Shown here: positions 25,233 to 32,470 of the stretch, piece by piece
Position numbering within the stretch: the first letter of the stretch is position 1
Layout: every line of letters starts with the position of its first letter
The notes under the pieces: generated by a model
Seen by the model: only the letters and a program-made list of their open reading frames with translations
What the model was told of the DNA's origin: nothing
Databases searched by the model: none
Assembly (NCBI GenBank): GCA_018266955.1
Contig: JAFDZI010000047.1
Coordinates: 1 to 33,546, forward strand
Length of the DNA stretch: 33,546 nucleotides
Reading direction: 5' to 3'
Source: Bacteroidota bacterium
Lineage (GTDB): Bacteria; Bacteroidota; Bacteroidia; Flavobacteriales; Weeksellaceae
Made by a program: the position numbers and the translations under genes

Positions 25233-26702
25233 TTAATGGCCAAAATCATATCCAATATTTTTTAATGTGAAATAGCACTGGGCAAGAATTTCAAAAGTCT
25301 CTTGTAACTCTTTTTCGTTTACCTGTGCAAAACCCAATCGCATCGCTGTGGTTTTTCGGTCTTGATACAAACAGTATTTTGGGATATAAAGTCCGTTTTG
25401 TAAGCATTTTTCAGATAATTGAACCAATGAAATATTTGACTTAAAAACAATCCAAAAAGCCAATCCACCCGTAGGAATTTGAAAAGTAATTTCTTCCTTA
25501 AAGTAGTTTTGAAGTAGATCTGAAAAAGTTTTTCTTCTTTCCTGATAAATTTTTAAAATTTTTCTTCGGTAGCGGAGCATATCGCCTTCGGAAATCATTT
25601 CACCTATGGCTTGTTCTCTGTACACATCGGTATTTCCAAAGAAATTTAGGTATTTTTGGGCTTCGGTAATAATGTTTTCTGGAGCAATCATACAATAGGT
25701 CTGAAATCCGGGTAACAAAAATCTACCCACCGCACCCAGATAAATTACCCAAGAAGTAGAATTTTCTTTGTAAAGACTGTTGTTTTGGTTTTTTTCGTAA
25801 GAAAATTCAGCATCGGTATCGTCTTCTATGAGGATAAATTCATAATCGTGGGCGAGTTGCAATATCGCTTTTCTATTTTCAGCACTCAAACTTTTTCCTG
25901 TAGGATACTGAAATCTGGAGGAAAGATAAAATAATCGAATGTCGCCTTTTTGGTAACGATGACGGATCGCTTCAACATCAATCCCGTCTTCTGTGAGTGG
26001 AATGGTTTGTACCGCAGCACCCGCTTGTCTGAAAATCATATTGGTGAAAAAATAATTCAGTTCTGGCACCAGAACAAGATCTCCTTGTTTGATGAGCATT
26101 TGCACTACTATATTTAGAATAATTTCCCGATTGGAGGCACAAATCAGATTTTTTTTCTGTACACTAAGGTGATGAATGGAGTTAAAATAGCTTGTTACTT
26201 GTCCGTAAAAAAAATCGGTTGGTTGAAAATTTCTATTTAGATTTTGGTGTAGTTTTCTTTTAAGCACCCCCGAATAAAACCGCGCCAATTCCTCGCTACT
26301 GATGATGCGATAGTCCGGAGACCCATCATTCAAATGATGTTTACAATGGTTTTCATGTGATGGTAAATCTAAAATATAATTGGAAATAATAGGAATTTCG
26401 GTAAGGGTGTTTCTGGGGTTTGAAATTGTAATCGAAGTTTTTTTTTCTGAATTTTTAATATAAGTACCGATGTTGGGCAATACTTCTAACCAATCTTGGG
26501 TGCGGAGTTCCTCCAATGCCGCCACCATTGTCCGACGATGAATGTTGAGTTCCTTGGCTAAAATTCGGCTTCCTGGTAACTTGGTTCCATCGGATAAAAT
26601 ACCTTGCCGAATAGCATTGATGAATTGATAGACAATTTGCAAATAAACAGGATCTTTATGTTCTCTGTTGATTTTTATAAAGGTGAAAAAAGAGTGATGC
26701 AC
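25233..26702 (-). CDS. MocR-type regulator (GntR HTH + aminotransferase-like domain) with altered PLP site
   Basis: This is a 489-residue protein with an N-terminal GntR winged helix (DPVYLQIVYQFINAIRQGIL, then KLPGSRILAKELNIHRRTM) and a C-terminal fold-type I aminotransferase-like domain. In MocR/GabR proteins the second domain binds PLP and a ligand and controls DNA binding. Here the usual SK-x-LLPG-x-R motif reads GRFLLPGFQ, so the PLP lysine is R327 and the arginine seven residues later is Q334. The usual EDDYD reads EDDTD, so the tyrosine is T296. D294 and the late RLGF arginine remain. It therefore may not hold PLP covalently. The start is a GTG at 26702; no in-frame ATG precedes the conserved HTH. 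It diverges from the TonB receptor-bioB pair. Confidence 0.88.
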   Translation of the reverse strand: MHHSFFTFIKINREHKDPVYLQIVYQFINAIRQGILSDGTKLPGSRILAKELNIHRRTMVAALEELRTQDWLEVLPNIGTYIKNSEKKTSITISNPRNTLTEIPIISNYILDLPSHENHCKHHLNDGSPDYRIISSEELARFYSGVLKRKLHQNLNRNFQPTDFFYGQVTSYFNSIHHLSVQKKNLICASNREIILNIVVQMLIKQGDLVLVPELNYFFTNMIFRQAGAAVQTIPLTEDGIDVEAIRHRYQKGDIRLFYLSSRFQYPTGKSLSAENRKAILQLAHDYEFILIEDDTDAEFSYEKNQNNSLYKENSTSWVIYLGAVGRFLLPGFQTYCMIAPENIITEAQKYLNFFGNTDVYREQAIGEMISEGDMLRYRRKILKIYQERRKTFSDLLQNYFKEEITFQIPTGGLAFWIVFKSNISLVQLSEKCLQNGLYIPKYCLYQDRKTTAMRLGFAQVNEKELQETFEILAQCYFTLKNIGYDFGH

Positions 26703-26732
26703 CGGACTATTGTATTTGTTGTAACTGGACGA

Positions 26733-26762
26733 GCAAAATTAGAAAAATATCCTCAATTTTGC
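26733..26762. promoter_or_regulatory. Inverted repeat overlapping the MocR-like promoter; candidate operator
   Basis: GCAAAATT (26733-26740) and AATTTTGC (26755-26762) form a perfect 8-bp inverted repeat with 14 nt between. The left arm contains the minus-strand -7 element. The position fits an autoregulatory operator, although MocR proteins often use direct repeats. Confidence 0.35.
26734..26741 (-). promoter_or_regulatory. Promoter -7 element of the MocR-like gene
   Basis: On the minus strand this reads TAATTTTG, an exact TAnnTTTG, 32 nt upstream of the GTG start at 26702. No -33 element was found at normal spacing. Confidence 0.5.
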
Positions 26763-26837
26763 ACCGTAAAATTTAAAATAAATCCAACGGTACAGATGGG
26801 TGTTGATTGATAATTGACGGTGAAAAAAAAGGATTGC

Positions 26838-26897
26838 ATGACAATGACAGCAAGTCACAGGTTATTCGGATGGTTAAAGGCGGCGCTTTTTTCATAA
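26838..26897 (+). CDS. Possible 19-codon micro-ORF
   Basis: An ATG at 26838 opens a frame encoding MTMTASHRLFGWLKAALFS before a TAA. The C-terminal half (RLFGWLKAALF) would form an amphipathic helix. It could be a leader peptide or chance. No promoter with a proper -33 element was found in front of it. Confidence 0.2.
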   Translation: MTMTASHRLFGWLKAALFS

Positions 26898-27030
26898 CTT
26901 ATTTACATTATACTTTACAACTGCTGATGTTTGTATCCATTCGTTGTTTAGCTGTTCGTTTAACCTGTTTTTTTTCAAATAGAAGTTGTATTTTCACCAA
27001 TTTATTGGGAGTTGAAAACTGTTCTATACG

Positions 27031-27113
27031 GTTGCAGCCCGACTTGAGTGGAGCTCTTTTTATGTAGCGTAGCGAAATAAAAAAGCGGGAACGGAAGGCG
27101 GAAAAGCTGCCCA
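27031..27113. repeat. Structured repeat-like element upstream of the TonB receptor
   Basis: An outer stem GCAGC (27034-27038)/GCTGC (27106-27110) encloses an inner hairpin, CTTTTTAT (27056-27063) with ATAAAAAAG (27077-27085), and a possible CCCG/CGGG pairing. The higher GC and purine-rich GGCGG segments contrast with the AT-rich flanks. It resembles intergenic repeats I associate with flavobacteria, but copy number cannot be checked here. Confidence 0.4.
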
Positions 27114-27131
27114 AAAAAATTAAACTATCTG

Positions 27132-27139
27132 TATTTTTT
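27132..27139 (+). promoter_or_regulatory. Weak promoter -7 element of the TonB receptor gene
   Basis: TATTTTTT differs from TAnnTTTG at the last base. It lies 18 nt before the ATG at 27157. No -33 element was found, so the true promoter may be further upstream. Confidence 0.3.
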
Positions 27140-27156
27140 AGTTAAAGATTGAAATT

Positions 27157-29010
27157 ATGAAGAGAAAAATTCTTTCCTTGGCTCTGTTGAGCTTTGTGTT
27201 TTTGGGAAATGCCCAGGAAAAAACCAGTGTCGTAGAAGAAGTGGTATTGCAAGGAAACCGTATGGACATTCCTTTTAGTCAGGCTTCACGAGATGTACAG
27301 GTGATTTCCAGAGAAGATATTAAAAAACTGCCTGCTAAATCCATCAACGAATTGCTCTCGTTTGTGGGTGGGGTAGATGTGAAACAAAGAGGTCCTTTCG
27401 GGACTCAGGCGGATATTTCTATAGATGGAGGTTCTTTTGAGCAGACGCTTGTTTTGATTAATGGAGTGAAGATGATTGATTCCCAAACGGCGCACAACAT
27501 GATGAATATGCCCATTACCGTGGATGCCATAGAGAGGATAGAAGTGCTGAGAGGTGCAGCAGCGAGAGTGTATGGGATTAATGCTTTAACAGGAGCCATT
27601 AATATTGTTACCCGAAAAGATAAGAAACCTTTTGTGGCGGTAGATTTGTTTGCAGGATCGTCTTTTAAATCTAAAGAAGAAGGCGATGGCAGCGGGATTT
27701 ATTCTGGAGCAGGATTGCAAGTGACGGGTAACTATGGCGATGAGAAACAAAATCACCTCTTTTCTGCCGGAAAAACCACCAGCAACGGACAACGATACAA
27801 CTCTGCACAAGAAGGGCATAAGTTTTTCTATAATGGAAATTATGAAATAAATCCACAACATAGCATTCAGGCAATGGCGGGTTATACGAAAAATCAATTT
27901 GGTGCGAATGGCTTTTATGCCGCTCCTGGTGATAAAAATTCTGAAGAGATTGTCAATACCTCTTTGTTCAGTTTGTCTTCGAAACACCAGTTTGGGCAGG
28001 TAACGATTTCTCCTAGGATTAGTGACCGGTACAACGAAGACGACTATCGATATTTTAAGGATAAACTAGATGTGGCACGCTCCCGACATTATACCAATGC
28101 TTTGATGTTGGAATTGAATGGTAATGTAAAAACCTCGATAGGTGAATTTGGTTTAGGTTGGGAAACCCGTTTGGAGAAAATCAATAGTTCTAATATCGGC
28201 GATAGAAAAAGAGATAACCATGGCGTTTATGCCGAATATAAAAGTCAAATAGGTGAAAAATTATTGGCCAATATTGGAGCTTATGTAAATTATAATAGCG
28301 ATTATGGCTGGAAGGTATATCCGGGAATGGATTTGTCTTATGCACTGCATCAGCATTGGAAAATTTCTGCGAGTGTAGGCTCGGGACAGAGAATTCCTTC
28401 TTTCACCGATTTGTATCTTAATCAAAAACCAGGTAATGTGGGCAATCCTTTGGTGCAACCCGAAAATGCTTGGCAATATGAGGCCAATGTGAAATATGCT
28501 AAAGGGAATTTTGGTGTACAAGCCGGATATTTTTACCGAGATATTACCGATTTTATCGATTGGGTAAGACCTTACTCTGGAGTGCCATATTCCCCGGTGA
28601 ATTTTGGAAGTAATAGAGTACAAGGTTTTTATTCCAGAATACAGCAAAATTTTTCTATTGGCGAAAGTCACAAATTAGGAGTTAAATTGAGTTATAATTT
28701 CCTAAGTCCAAAAGTAACAGGCGACACAAATAACCAGTCGAAATATGTTTTGGAATCTTTGAAACACCAATTTATTAGTGGTATTCACTATAGCATCAAT
28801 AATTTTAATGTTCAAATTGAAAACCGTTGGCTGAAGAGAGAACTGAACGATGCATATAACCTTACCGATTTAAGATTGGCTTACCAATGGAAAGCCTTCA
28901 GGATCTATGCGGATGTCACCAATATTTTCGATGCTCAGTACAAAGAATCCGGAGCGGTTCCTATGCCAGGAAGATGGTATAGCTTAGGGTTGAAGTATGT
29001 TTGGAATTAA
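27157..29010 (+). CDS. TonB-dependent outer-membrane receptor (BtuB-like)
   Basis: This is a 617-residue outer-membrane active transporter driven by TonB-ExbBD. A signal peptide (MKRKILSLALLSFVFLGNAQ) is followed by a TonB box-like EEVVLQG, then a plug domain at about 38-150 (SREDIKKLPAKSINELLSFV, IERIEVLRGAAARVYGINAL, TGAINIVTRK). The rest is a 22-strand barrel ending in the aromatic strand GRWYSLGLKYVWN. There is no carboxypeptidase-like N-terminal domain, so it is not a SusC type. The bioB gene begins within or 13 nt after its 3' end, which suggests a biotin-related substrate; that is inference from context. The substrate cannot be told from the sequence. Confidence 0.9.
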   Translation: MKRKILSLALLSFVFLGNAQEKTSVVEEVVLQGNRMDIPFSQASRDVQVISREDIKKLPAKSINELLSFVGGVDVKQRGPFGTQADISIDGGSFEQTLVLINGVKMIDSQTAHNMMNMPITVDAIERIEVLRGAAARVYGINALTGAINIVTRKDKKPFVAVDLFAGSSFKSKEEGDGSGIYSGAGLQVTGNYGDEKQNHLFSAGKTTSNGQRYNSAQEGHKFFYNGNYEINPQHSIQAMAGYTKNQFGANGFYAAPGDKNSEEIVNTSLFSLSSKHQFGQVTISPRISDRYNEDDYRYFKDKLDVARSRHYTNALMLELNGNVKTSIGEFGLGWETRLEKINSSNIGDRKRDNHGVYAEYKSQIGEKLLANIGAYVNYNSDYGWKVYPGMDLSYALHQHWKISASVGSGQRIPSFTDLYLNQKPGNVGNPLVQPENAWQYEANVKYAKGNFGVQAGYFYRDITDFIDWVRPYSGVPYSPVNFGSNRVQGFYSRIQQNFSIGESHKLGVKLSYNFLSPKVTGDTNNQSKYVLESLKHQFISGIHYSINNFNVQIENRWLKRELNDAYNLTDLRLAYQWKAFRIYADVTNIFDAQYKESGAVPMPGRWYSLGLKYVWN

Positions 29011-29023
29011 TGATTTTTTTGAA

Positions 29024-30052
29024 ATGACAAAAGAAGAAATATCAGAAATTTATCATCTGCCACTCATTCAATTGATGCATAAAGCAGCAGAAGTACATCG
29101 GGAAAATCACCGTACTGAAGAGCTGCAAATCAGTACGCTGGTTTCTATAAAAACAGGTGGCTGTGCTGAAGATTGTTCCTATTGCCCACAAGCGGCTCGG
29201 TACCATACCAAAGTAAAAGCAGAAGATCTATTGTCTGTGGAAGAGGTGAAACAGGCTGCCCAAAGAGCCAAAAAAGGAGGAAGTTCCAGATTGTGCATGG
29301 GAGCTGCTTGGCGAAATGTGAAAAACAATAAAGAATTCGACCAAGTATTGGAAATGGTAAAAACCGTTAACCAGATGGAGCTGGAAGTTTGCTGCACCCT
29401 AGGGATGATTACCGAAAATCAAGCCAAAAGACTTGCTGCAGCAGGCTTATATGCTTATAATCATAATATTGATACTTCCGAAGATTATTACCATGAAATA
29501 ATCACCACCAGAAGTTATGGGGATAGGTTAACCACTTTGGATAATGCTAGAAAGGCGGGAATTACCATTTGTTCTGGTGGAATTATTGGAATGGGCGAAT
29601 CGGCAGAGGATAGAATAGGGATGCTTTATACTTTATCGTTATTAAACCCTCAGCCAGAATCGGTCCCTATTAATGCACTGGTTCCGGTGGAAGGAACTCC
29701 TTTAGCAGAACAGAAAAGAGTTTCCTCATGGGAAATGATTCGGATGATTGCGACCACCAGAATTGTATTGCCCAAAACGCAGGTTCGACTTTCTGCAGGA
29801 AGAACGGAGATGAATGGAGAGGCACAAGCTTTGTGTTTTTTGGTGGGAGCAAATTCTATTTTTTCTGGAGATAAATTACTCACAACGCCCAATCCAGAAA
29901 TAAATGAAGATTGGGCATTGATGGAAGTATTGGGATTACAACCCAAGAAAGCTTTTGCATCTTATCCTCAACCCAAAATTGTGGATTTGGATCCTAAAGA
30001 TTTACCAGAAGAAAAGAAAATCCGTTGGTCTAGACCCACTTTGAAATCTTAA
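29024..30052 (+). CDS. bioB: Biotin synthase
   Basis: This radical SAM enzyme inserts sulfur into dethiobiotin to make biotin, using a [4Fe-4S] and a sacrificial [2Fe-2S] cluster. From the ATG at 29024 the protein has 342 residues. The radical SAM cysteines are C47, C51 and C54 (CAEDCSYC), and later cluster ligands lie in LCMGAAW, EVCCTLGM and TICSGGIIGMGE, with the arginine in RLSAGRTEMN. An alternative ATG at 28997 overlaps the receptor gene by 14 bp and adds nine residues. Either way the two genes are coupled. No other bio genes are in the window, unlike the usual bio operon. A perfect terminator follows. Confidence 0.93.
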   Translation: MTKEEISEIYHLPLIQLMHKAAEVHRENHRTEELQISTLVSIKTGGCAEDCSYCPQAARYHTKVKAEDLLSVEEVKQAAQRAKKGGSSRLCMGAAWRNVKNNKEFDQVLEMVKTVNQMELEVCCTLGMITENQAKRLAAAGLYAYNHNIDTSEDYYHEIITTRSYGDRLTTLDNARKAGITICSGGIIGMGESAEDRIGMLYTLSLLNPQPESVPINALVPVEGTPLAEQKRVSSWEMIRMIATTRIVLPKTQVRLSAGRTEMNGEAQALCFLVGANSIFSGDKLLTTPNPEINEDWALMEVLGLQPKKAFASYPQPKIVDLDPKDLPEEKKIRWSRPTLKS

Positions 30053-30075
30053 AAAGAAATAGAAGAAATGATTTG

Positions 30076-30108
30076 AAAAAGACTTTGCAAATTCTGCAAA
30101 GTCTTTTT
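30076..30108. terminator. Bidirectional terminator between bioB and trmB
   Basis: A perfect 14-bp stem, AAAAAGACTTTGCA (30076-30089) with TGCAAAGTCTTTTT (30095-30108), has a 5-nt loop AATTC and lies between the convergent bioB and trmB. It ends in five T and begins with five A, so it can act on both strands. Confidence 0.92.
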
Positions 30109-30137
30109 GTATATCAATTAAAAAATGAATCTTATGT

Positions 30138-30815
30138 TTAGAGCTTTACTCTAAGGTAAGTAATGGTTTTGCCTTTTGCCGCAAATAATCCCTCGTAATA
30201 GGTTTTTATTTCTCTGAGGTGGGTGGCATCCGACTCAAATTCTGGTGCTCCGTAGATGTCGTGGTGCGACACTTCTACAGTATAATCCAAGGCTTGTAGT
30301 ATGCCTAAAGTATAGCCATGCAGGAATTCTGAATCTGTTTTTAGGTGCAGATAACCTCCTTTTTTCATTATATTTTTGTAGCGTTCCAGAAAATCCGGAT
30401 GGGTAAGTCGGTGCTTGGTTCTTTTGAATTTAATCTGAGGATCTGGGAAGGTAATCCATATTTCGTCCACTTCATCTTTCTCAAAAAATAAATCGATGAG
30501 CTCTATCTGTGTTCTCAAAAAAGCCGCATTGGTATAGCCATTCTCTATTGATTCCTTAGCACCAAACCAAAAACGAGCCCCTTTGATATCCACACCGATA
30601 AAGTTTTTGTCAGGGAATGCTTTAGCCATCCCAACGGTGTATTCTCCTTTGCCACAACCCAATTCCAACACAATAGGATGGTCGTTTTTAAAGAAATAGC
30701 TTCTCCATTTCCCTTTCATTTTATAGCCTTCCAAAGCCTCCTCACGGGTTGGTTGAAATACATTGGCTAGGGTTTTATTTTCCTCGAATCGTCGTATTTT
30801 ATTTTTCTTTCCCAA
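30138..30815 (-). CDS. trmB: tRNA (guanine-N7-)-methyltransferase
   Basis: This enzyme methylates G46 in the variable loop of tRNAs with S-adenosylmethionine. The 225 residues contain the SAM motif ELGCGKGEYTVGMA, NFIGVDIKGARFWFGA, and the TrmB signature WITFPDPQIKFKRTKHRL. It ends with the usual TDSEFLHGYTLGIL and ETYYE-like region. The start is a TTG at 30815 (GKKNKIRRFEEN follows). A consensus -7 element 18 nt upstream leaves no room for an earlier start, and no in-frame ATG exists before the conserved part. Confidence 0.94.
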   Translation of the reverse strand: MGKKNKIRRFEENKTLANVFQPTREEALEGYKMKGKWRSYFFKNDHPIVLELGCGKGEYTVGMAKAFPDKNFIGVDIKGARFWFGAKESIENGYTNAAFLRTQIELIDLFFEKDEVDEIWITFPDPQIKFKRTKHRLTHPDFLERYKNIMKKGGYLHLKTDSEFLHGYTLGILQALDYTVEVSHHDIYGAPEFESDATHLREIKTYYEGLFAAKGKTITYLRVKL

Positions 30816-30832
30816 GTCTCAAAATTTTCGTG

Positions 30833-30840
30833 CAAAAGTA
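30833..30840 (-). promoter_or_regulatory. Promoter -7 element of trmB
   Basis: On the minus strand this reads TACTTTTG, an exact TAnnTTTG. It predicts a transcript start near 30826, about 11 nt before the TTG start codon. No -33 element was found. Confidence 0.5.
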
Positions 30841-30962
30841 ATGATTTTTAGTAAAAGAGGAATTTCTTAGTCTCTGATTTTTTATAGCCTCCAATTTCTT
30901 AAAAGTAAAAGACCAATGCTAGTCCCAACCACTTTTGCCTTTTAATCTTTACTTTTCTACTA

Positions 30963-31123
30963 TTTACCATTTACCATTTACCATTTACTATTTACCATTT
31001 ACCATTTACCATTTACCAATAACCATTTACCATTTACTATTTACCAATAACCAATAACCATTTACCATTTACCATTAACCATTAACCATTAACCATTAAC
31101 CATTTACCATTAACCATTAACCT
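30963..31123. repeat. Array of 23 heptamer repeats (TTTACCA type)
   Basis: Exactly 23 consecutive 7-bp units fill 161 bp without any insertion or deletion. The variants are TTTACCA (12), TTAACCA (5), ATAACCA (3), TTTACTA (2) and a final TTAACCT. The array ends 23 bp before the likely -33 TTG of the thiolase promoter. The variants are clustered: TTAACCA dominates the last third. Confidence 0.97.
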
Positions 31124-31146
31124 TTTTACCAAACATCTCTTTGTTA

Positions 31147-31177
31147 TTGTTACATTCTAGCATTTTATGTATTTTTG
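31147..31177 (+). promoter_or_regulatory. Promoter of the thiolase gene (TTG-N20-TATTTTTG)
   Basis: TTG at 31147-31149, a 20-nt spacer and TATTTTTG at 31170-31177 (exact TAnnTTTG) predict a start near 31184. This is 13 nt before the ATG at 31197 and rules out the in-frame ATG at 31167, which overlaps the promoter. Confidence 0.65.
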
Positions 31178-31196
31178 GGAATTATCAAAATCAAAA

Positions 31197-32417
31197 ATGA
31201 AACAAGCGTATATTATTGATGGGGTGAGAACTCCAATAGGAAATTTTAAAGGCAGTTTGGCCGAAGTAAGAACAGACGATTTATTGGCTTTGGTCATTAA
31301 AAAAATTGTAGAGAAACAGCCCAACATTCCCACAGATAAATTTGACGATGTTATTATCGGTTGTGCCAATCAAGCGGGTGAAGACAATAGAAATGTAGCC
31401 AGAATGGGACTTTTGCTTGCCGGACTTCCAGTAAGTGTTCCTGGTGAAACCGTCAATAGACTTTGTGCCTCGGGGATGAGTGCCATAGCCCAAGCCAGCA
31501 GAGCGATAAAAGCGGGTGAAGGCGATTTATTTATTGCAGGTGGTGTGGAAGGAATGTCCAGAGGTCCTATGGTAATCTCTAAAGCCACCAATGCCTATGA
31601 TACCCAACAGGCGATGTATGATAGTAGTTTTGGTTGGCGTTTCATTAATCCGAAAATGGAAAAATTATTCGGAACAGAAGCCATGGGAAAAACGGCTGAA
31701 AATTTAGCCGAAATGTATCAGATTTCCAGAGAAGAACAGGATGTTTTCGCATTAAATTCACAATTGAAAGCGAAGAAAGCCCAAGAATCGGGTAGGTTAC
31801 AAGAAGAAATAGTAACGGTTGAAATTCCCAAAAGAAAAGGAGATGCTCTTTTGGTTTCCCAAGATGAGTTTATAAAACCAAAGTCCAATCTAGAATCGTT
31901 AGGCAAGCTAAAACCTGCATTTTTAAAAGAAAATGGAACAGTAACTGCCGGAAATGCTTCTGGTTTAAACGATGGAGCTTGTGCCACCATTGTCGCCTCG
32001 GAAGATGCCGTGAAGCAATATAATCTTCAACCTTTGGCAAGAATAGTAACTTCAGCCGTTACAGGAACGGAGCCCCGAATTATGGGAATAGGTCCTGTGG
32101 AAGCGACTCATCTGGCTTTGAAAAGGGCTGGATTAACTTTGGATCAAATTGATATCATTGAGTTGAACGAAGCCTTTGCAGCGCAAAGTATTGCTTGTAT
32201 GAAAGCTTTGGGATTGGCAAATGACGATGCCCGGGTGAATGTAAACGGTGGTGCTATCGCATTGGGACATCCATTGGGAATGAGTGGAGCCAGAATTACC
32301 TATTCCGCAGCATTAGAATTAAATAAAACAGGAAAACGATTCGCTCTTTGTACCATGTGTATTGGTGTTGGACAAGGCTATGCCATCATATTGGAGAATG
32401 AAAATGCAAGAGTATAA
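31197..32417 (+). CDS. pcaF: Acetyl-CoA acyltransferase, 3-oxoadipyl-CoA thiolase-like
   Basis: This is a cytoplasmic thiolase that cleaves or forms beta-ketoacyl-CoA. The 406 residues contain the acyl-accepting C90 in [11 protein letters not shown], the histidine in [17 protein letters not shown] and the second cysteine in [10 protein letters not shown]. The segment [16 protein letters not shown] and the following GWRFINPKM are characteristic of PcaF/PaaJ 3-oxoadipyl-CoA thiolases, which end the beta-ketoadipate and phenylacetate routes. No other aromatic degradation genes are nearby, so a general role in fatty acid or branched-chain breakdown remains possible. The ATG at 31197 directly precedes [14 protein letters not shown], the normal family N-terminus. 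Confidence 0.85.
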   Translation: MKQAYIIDGVRTPIGNFKGSLAEVRTDDLLALVIKKIVEKQPNIPTDKFDDVIIGCANQAGEDNRNVARMGLLLAGLPVSVPGETVNRLCASGMSAIAQASRAIKAGEGDLFIAGGVEGMSRGPMVISKATNAYDTQQAMYDSSFGWRFINPKMEKLFGTEAMGKTAENLAEMYQISREEQDVFALNSQLKAKKAQESGRLQEEIVTVEIPKRKGDALLVSQDEFIKPKSNLESLGKLKPAFLKENGTVTAGNASGLNDGACATIVASEDAVKQYNLQPLARIVTSAVTGTEPRIMGIGPVEATHLALKRAGLTLDQIDIIELNEAFAAQSIACMKALGLANDDARVNVNGGAIALGHPLGMSGARITYSAALELNKTGKRFALCTMCIGVGQGYAIILENENARV

Positions 32418-32470
32418 AATACATTGAAAAAAATTCATCGATGTTATTGAGAACAAATTGAAATTTTAAA

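Larger units (their letters stand above)
26703..27156. other. 454-bp intergenic region with regulatory and repeat content
   Basis: No convincing protein gene lies here. It holds the minus-strand promoter of the MocR-like gene with an overlapping inverted repeat (26733-26762), a 19-codon micro-ORF on + (26838-26897), a structured repeat-like element (27031-27113), and a weak promoter for the TonB receptor. It is unusually long for a region where neighbouring gaps are 50-200 bp. Confidence 0.7.
30816..31196. other. 381-bp divergent intergenic region
   Basis: It contains the trmB promoter (minus strand), about 120 bp in which I see nothing, a 161-bp heptamer repeat array, and the thiolase promoter. 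No protein or RNA gene was recognised. Confidence 0.75.

Noticed and set aside
26807..27067. An 86-codon open frame on + in the MocR-TonB intergenic region
   Set aside because: It starts with TTG, has no recognisable domain, and its last part is encoded by the repeat-like element. It looks like a chance frame.
26763..27156. Cobalamin or TPP riboswitch before the TonB receptor
   Set aside because: I looked for the conserved B12-box core and the TPP motifs and found neither, only partial resemblance in purine-rich segments.
28261..28671. Antisense open frame of 136 codons within the TonB receptor gene
   Set aside because: It is a shadow of a clear receptor gene, with no domain or promoter.
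30963..31123. CRISPR array
   Set aside because: The repeats are contiguous heptamers with no spacers and no cas genes, so this is a microsatellite-like array.
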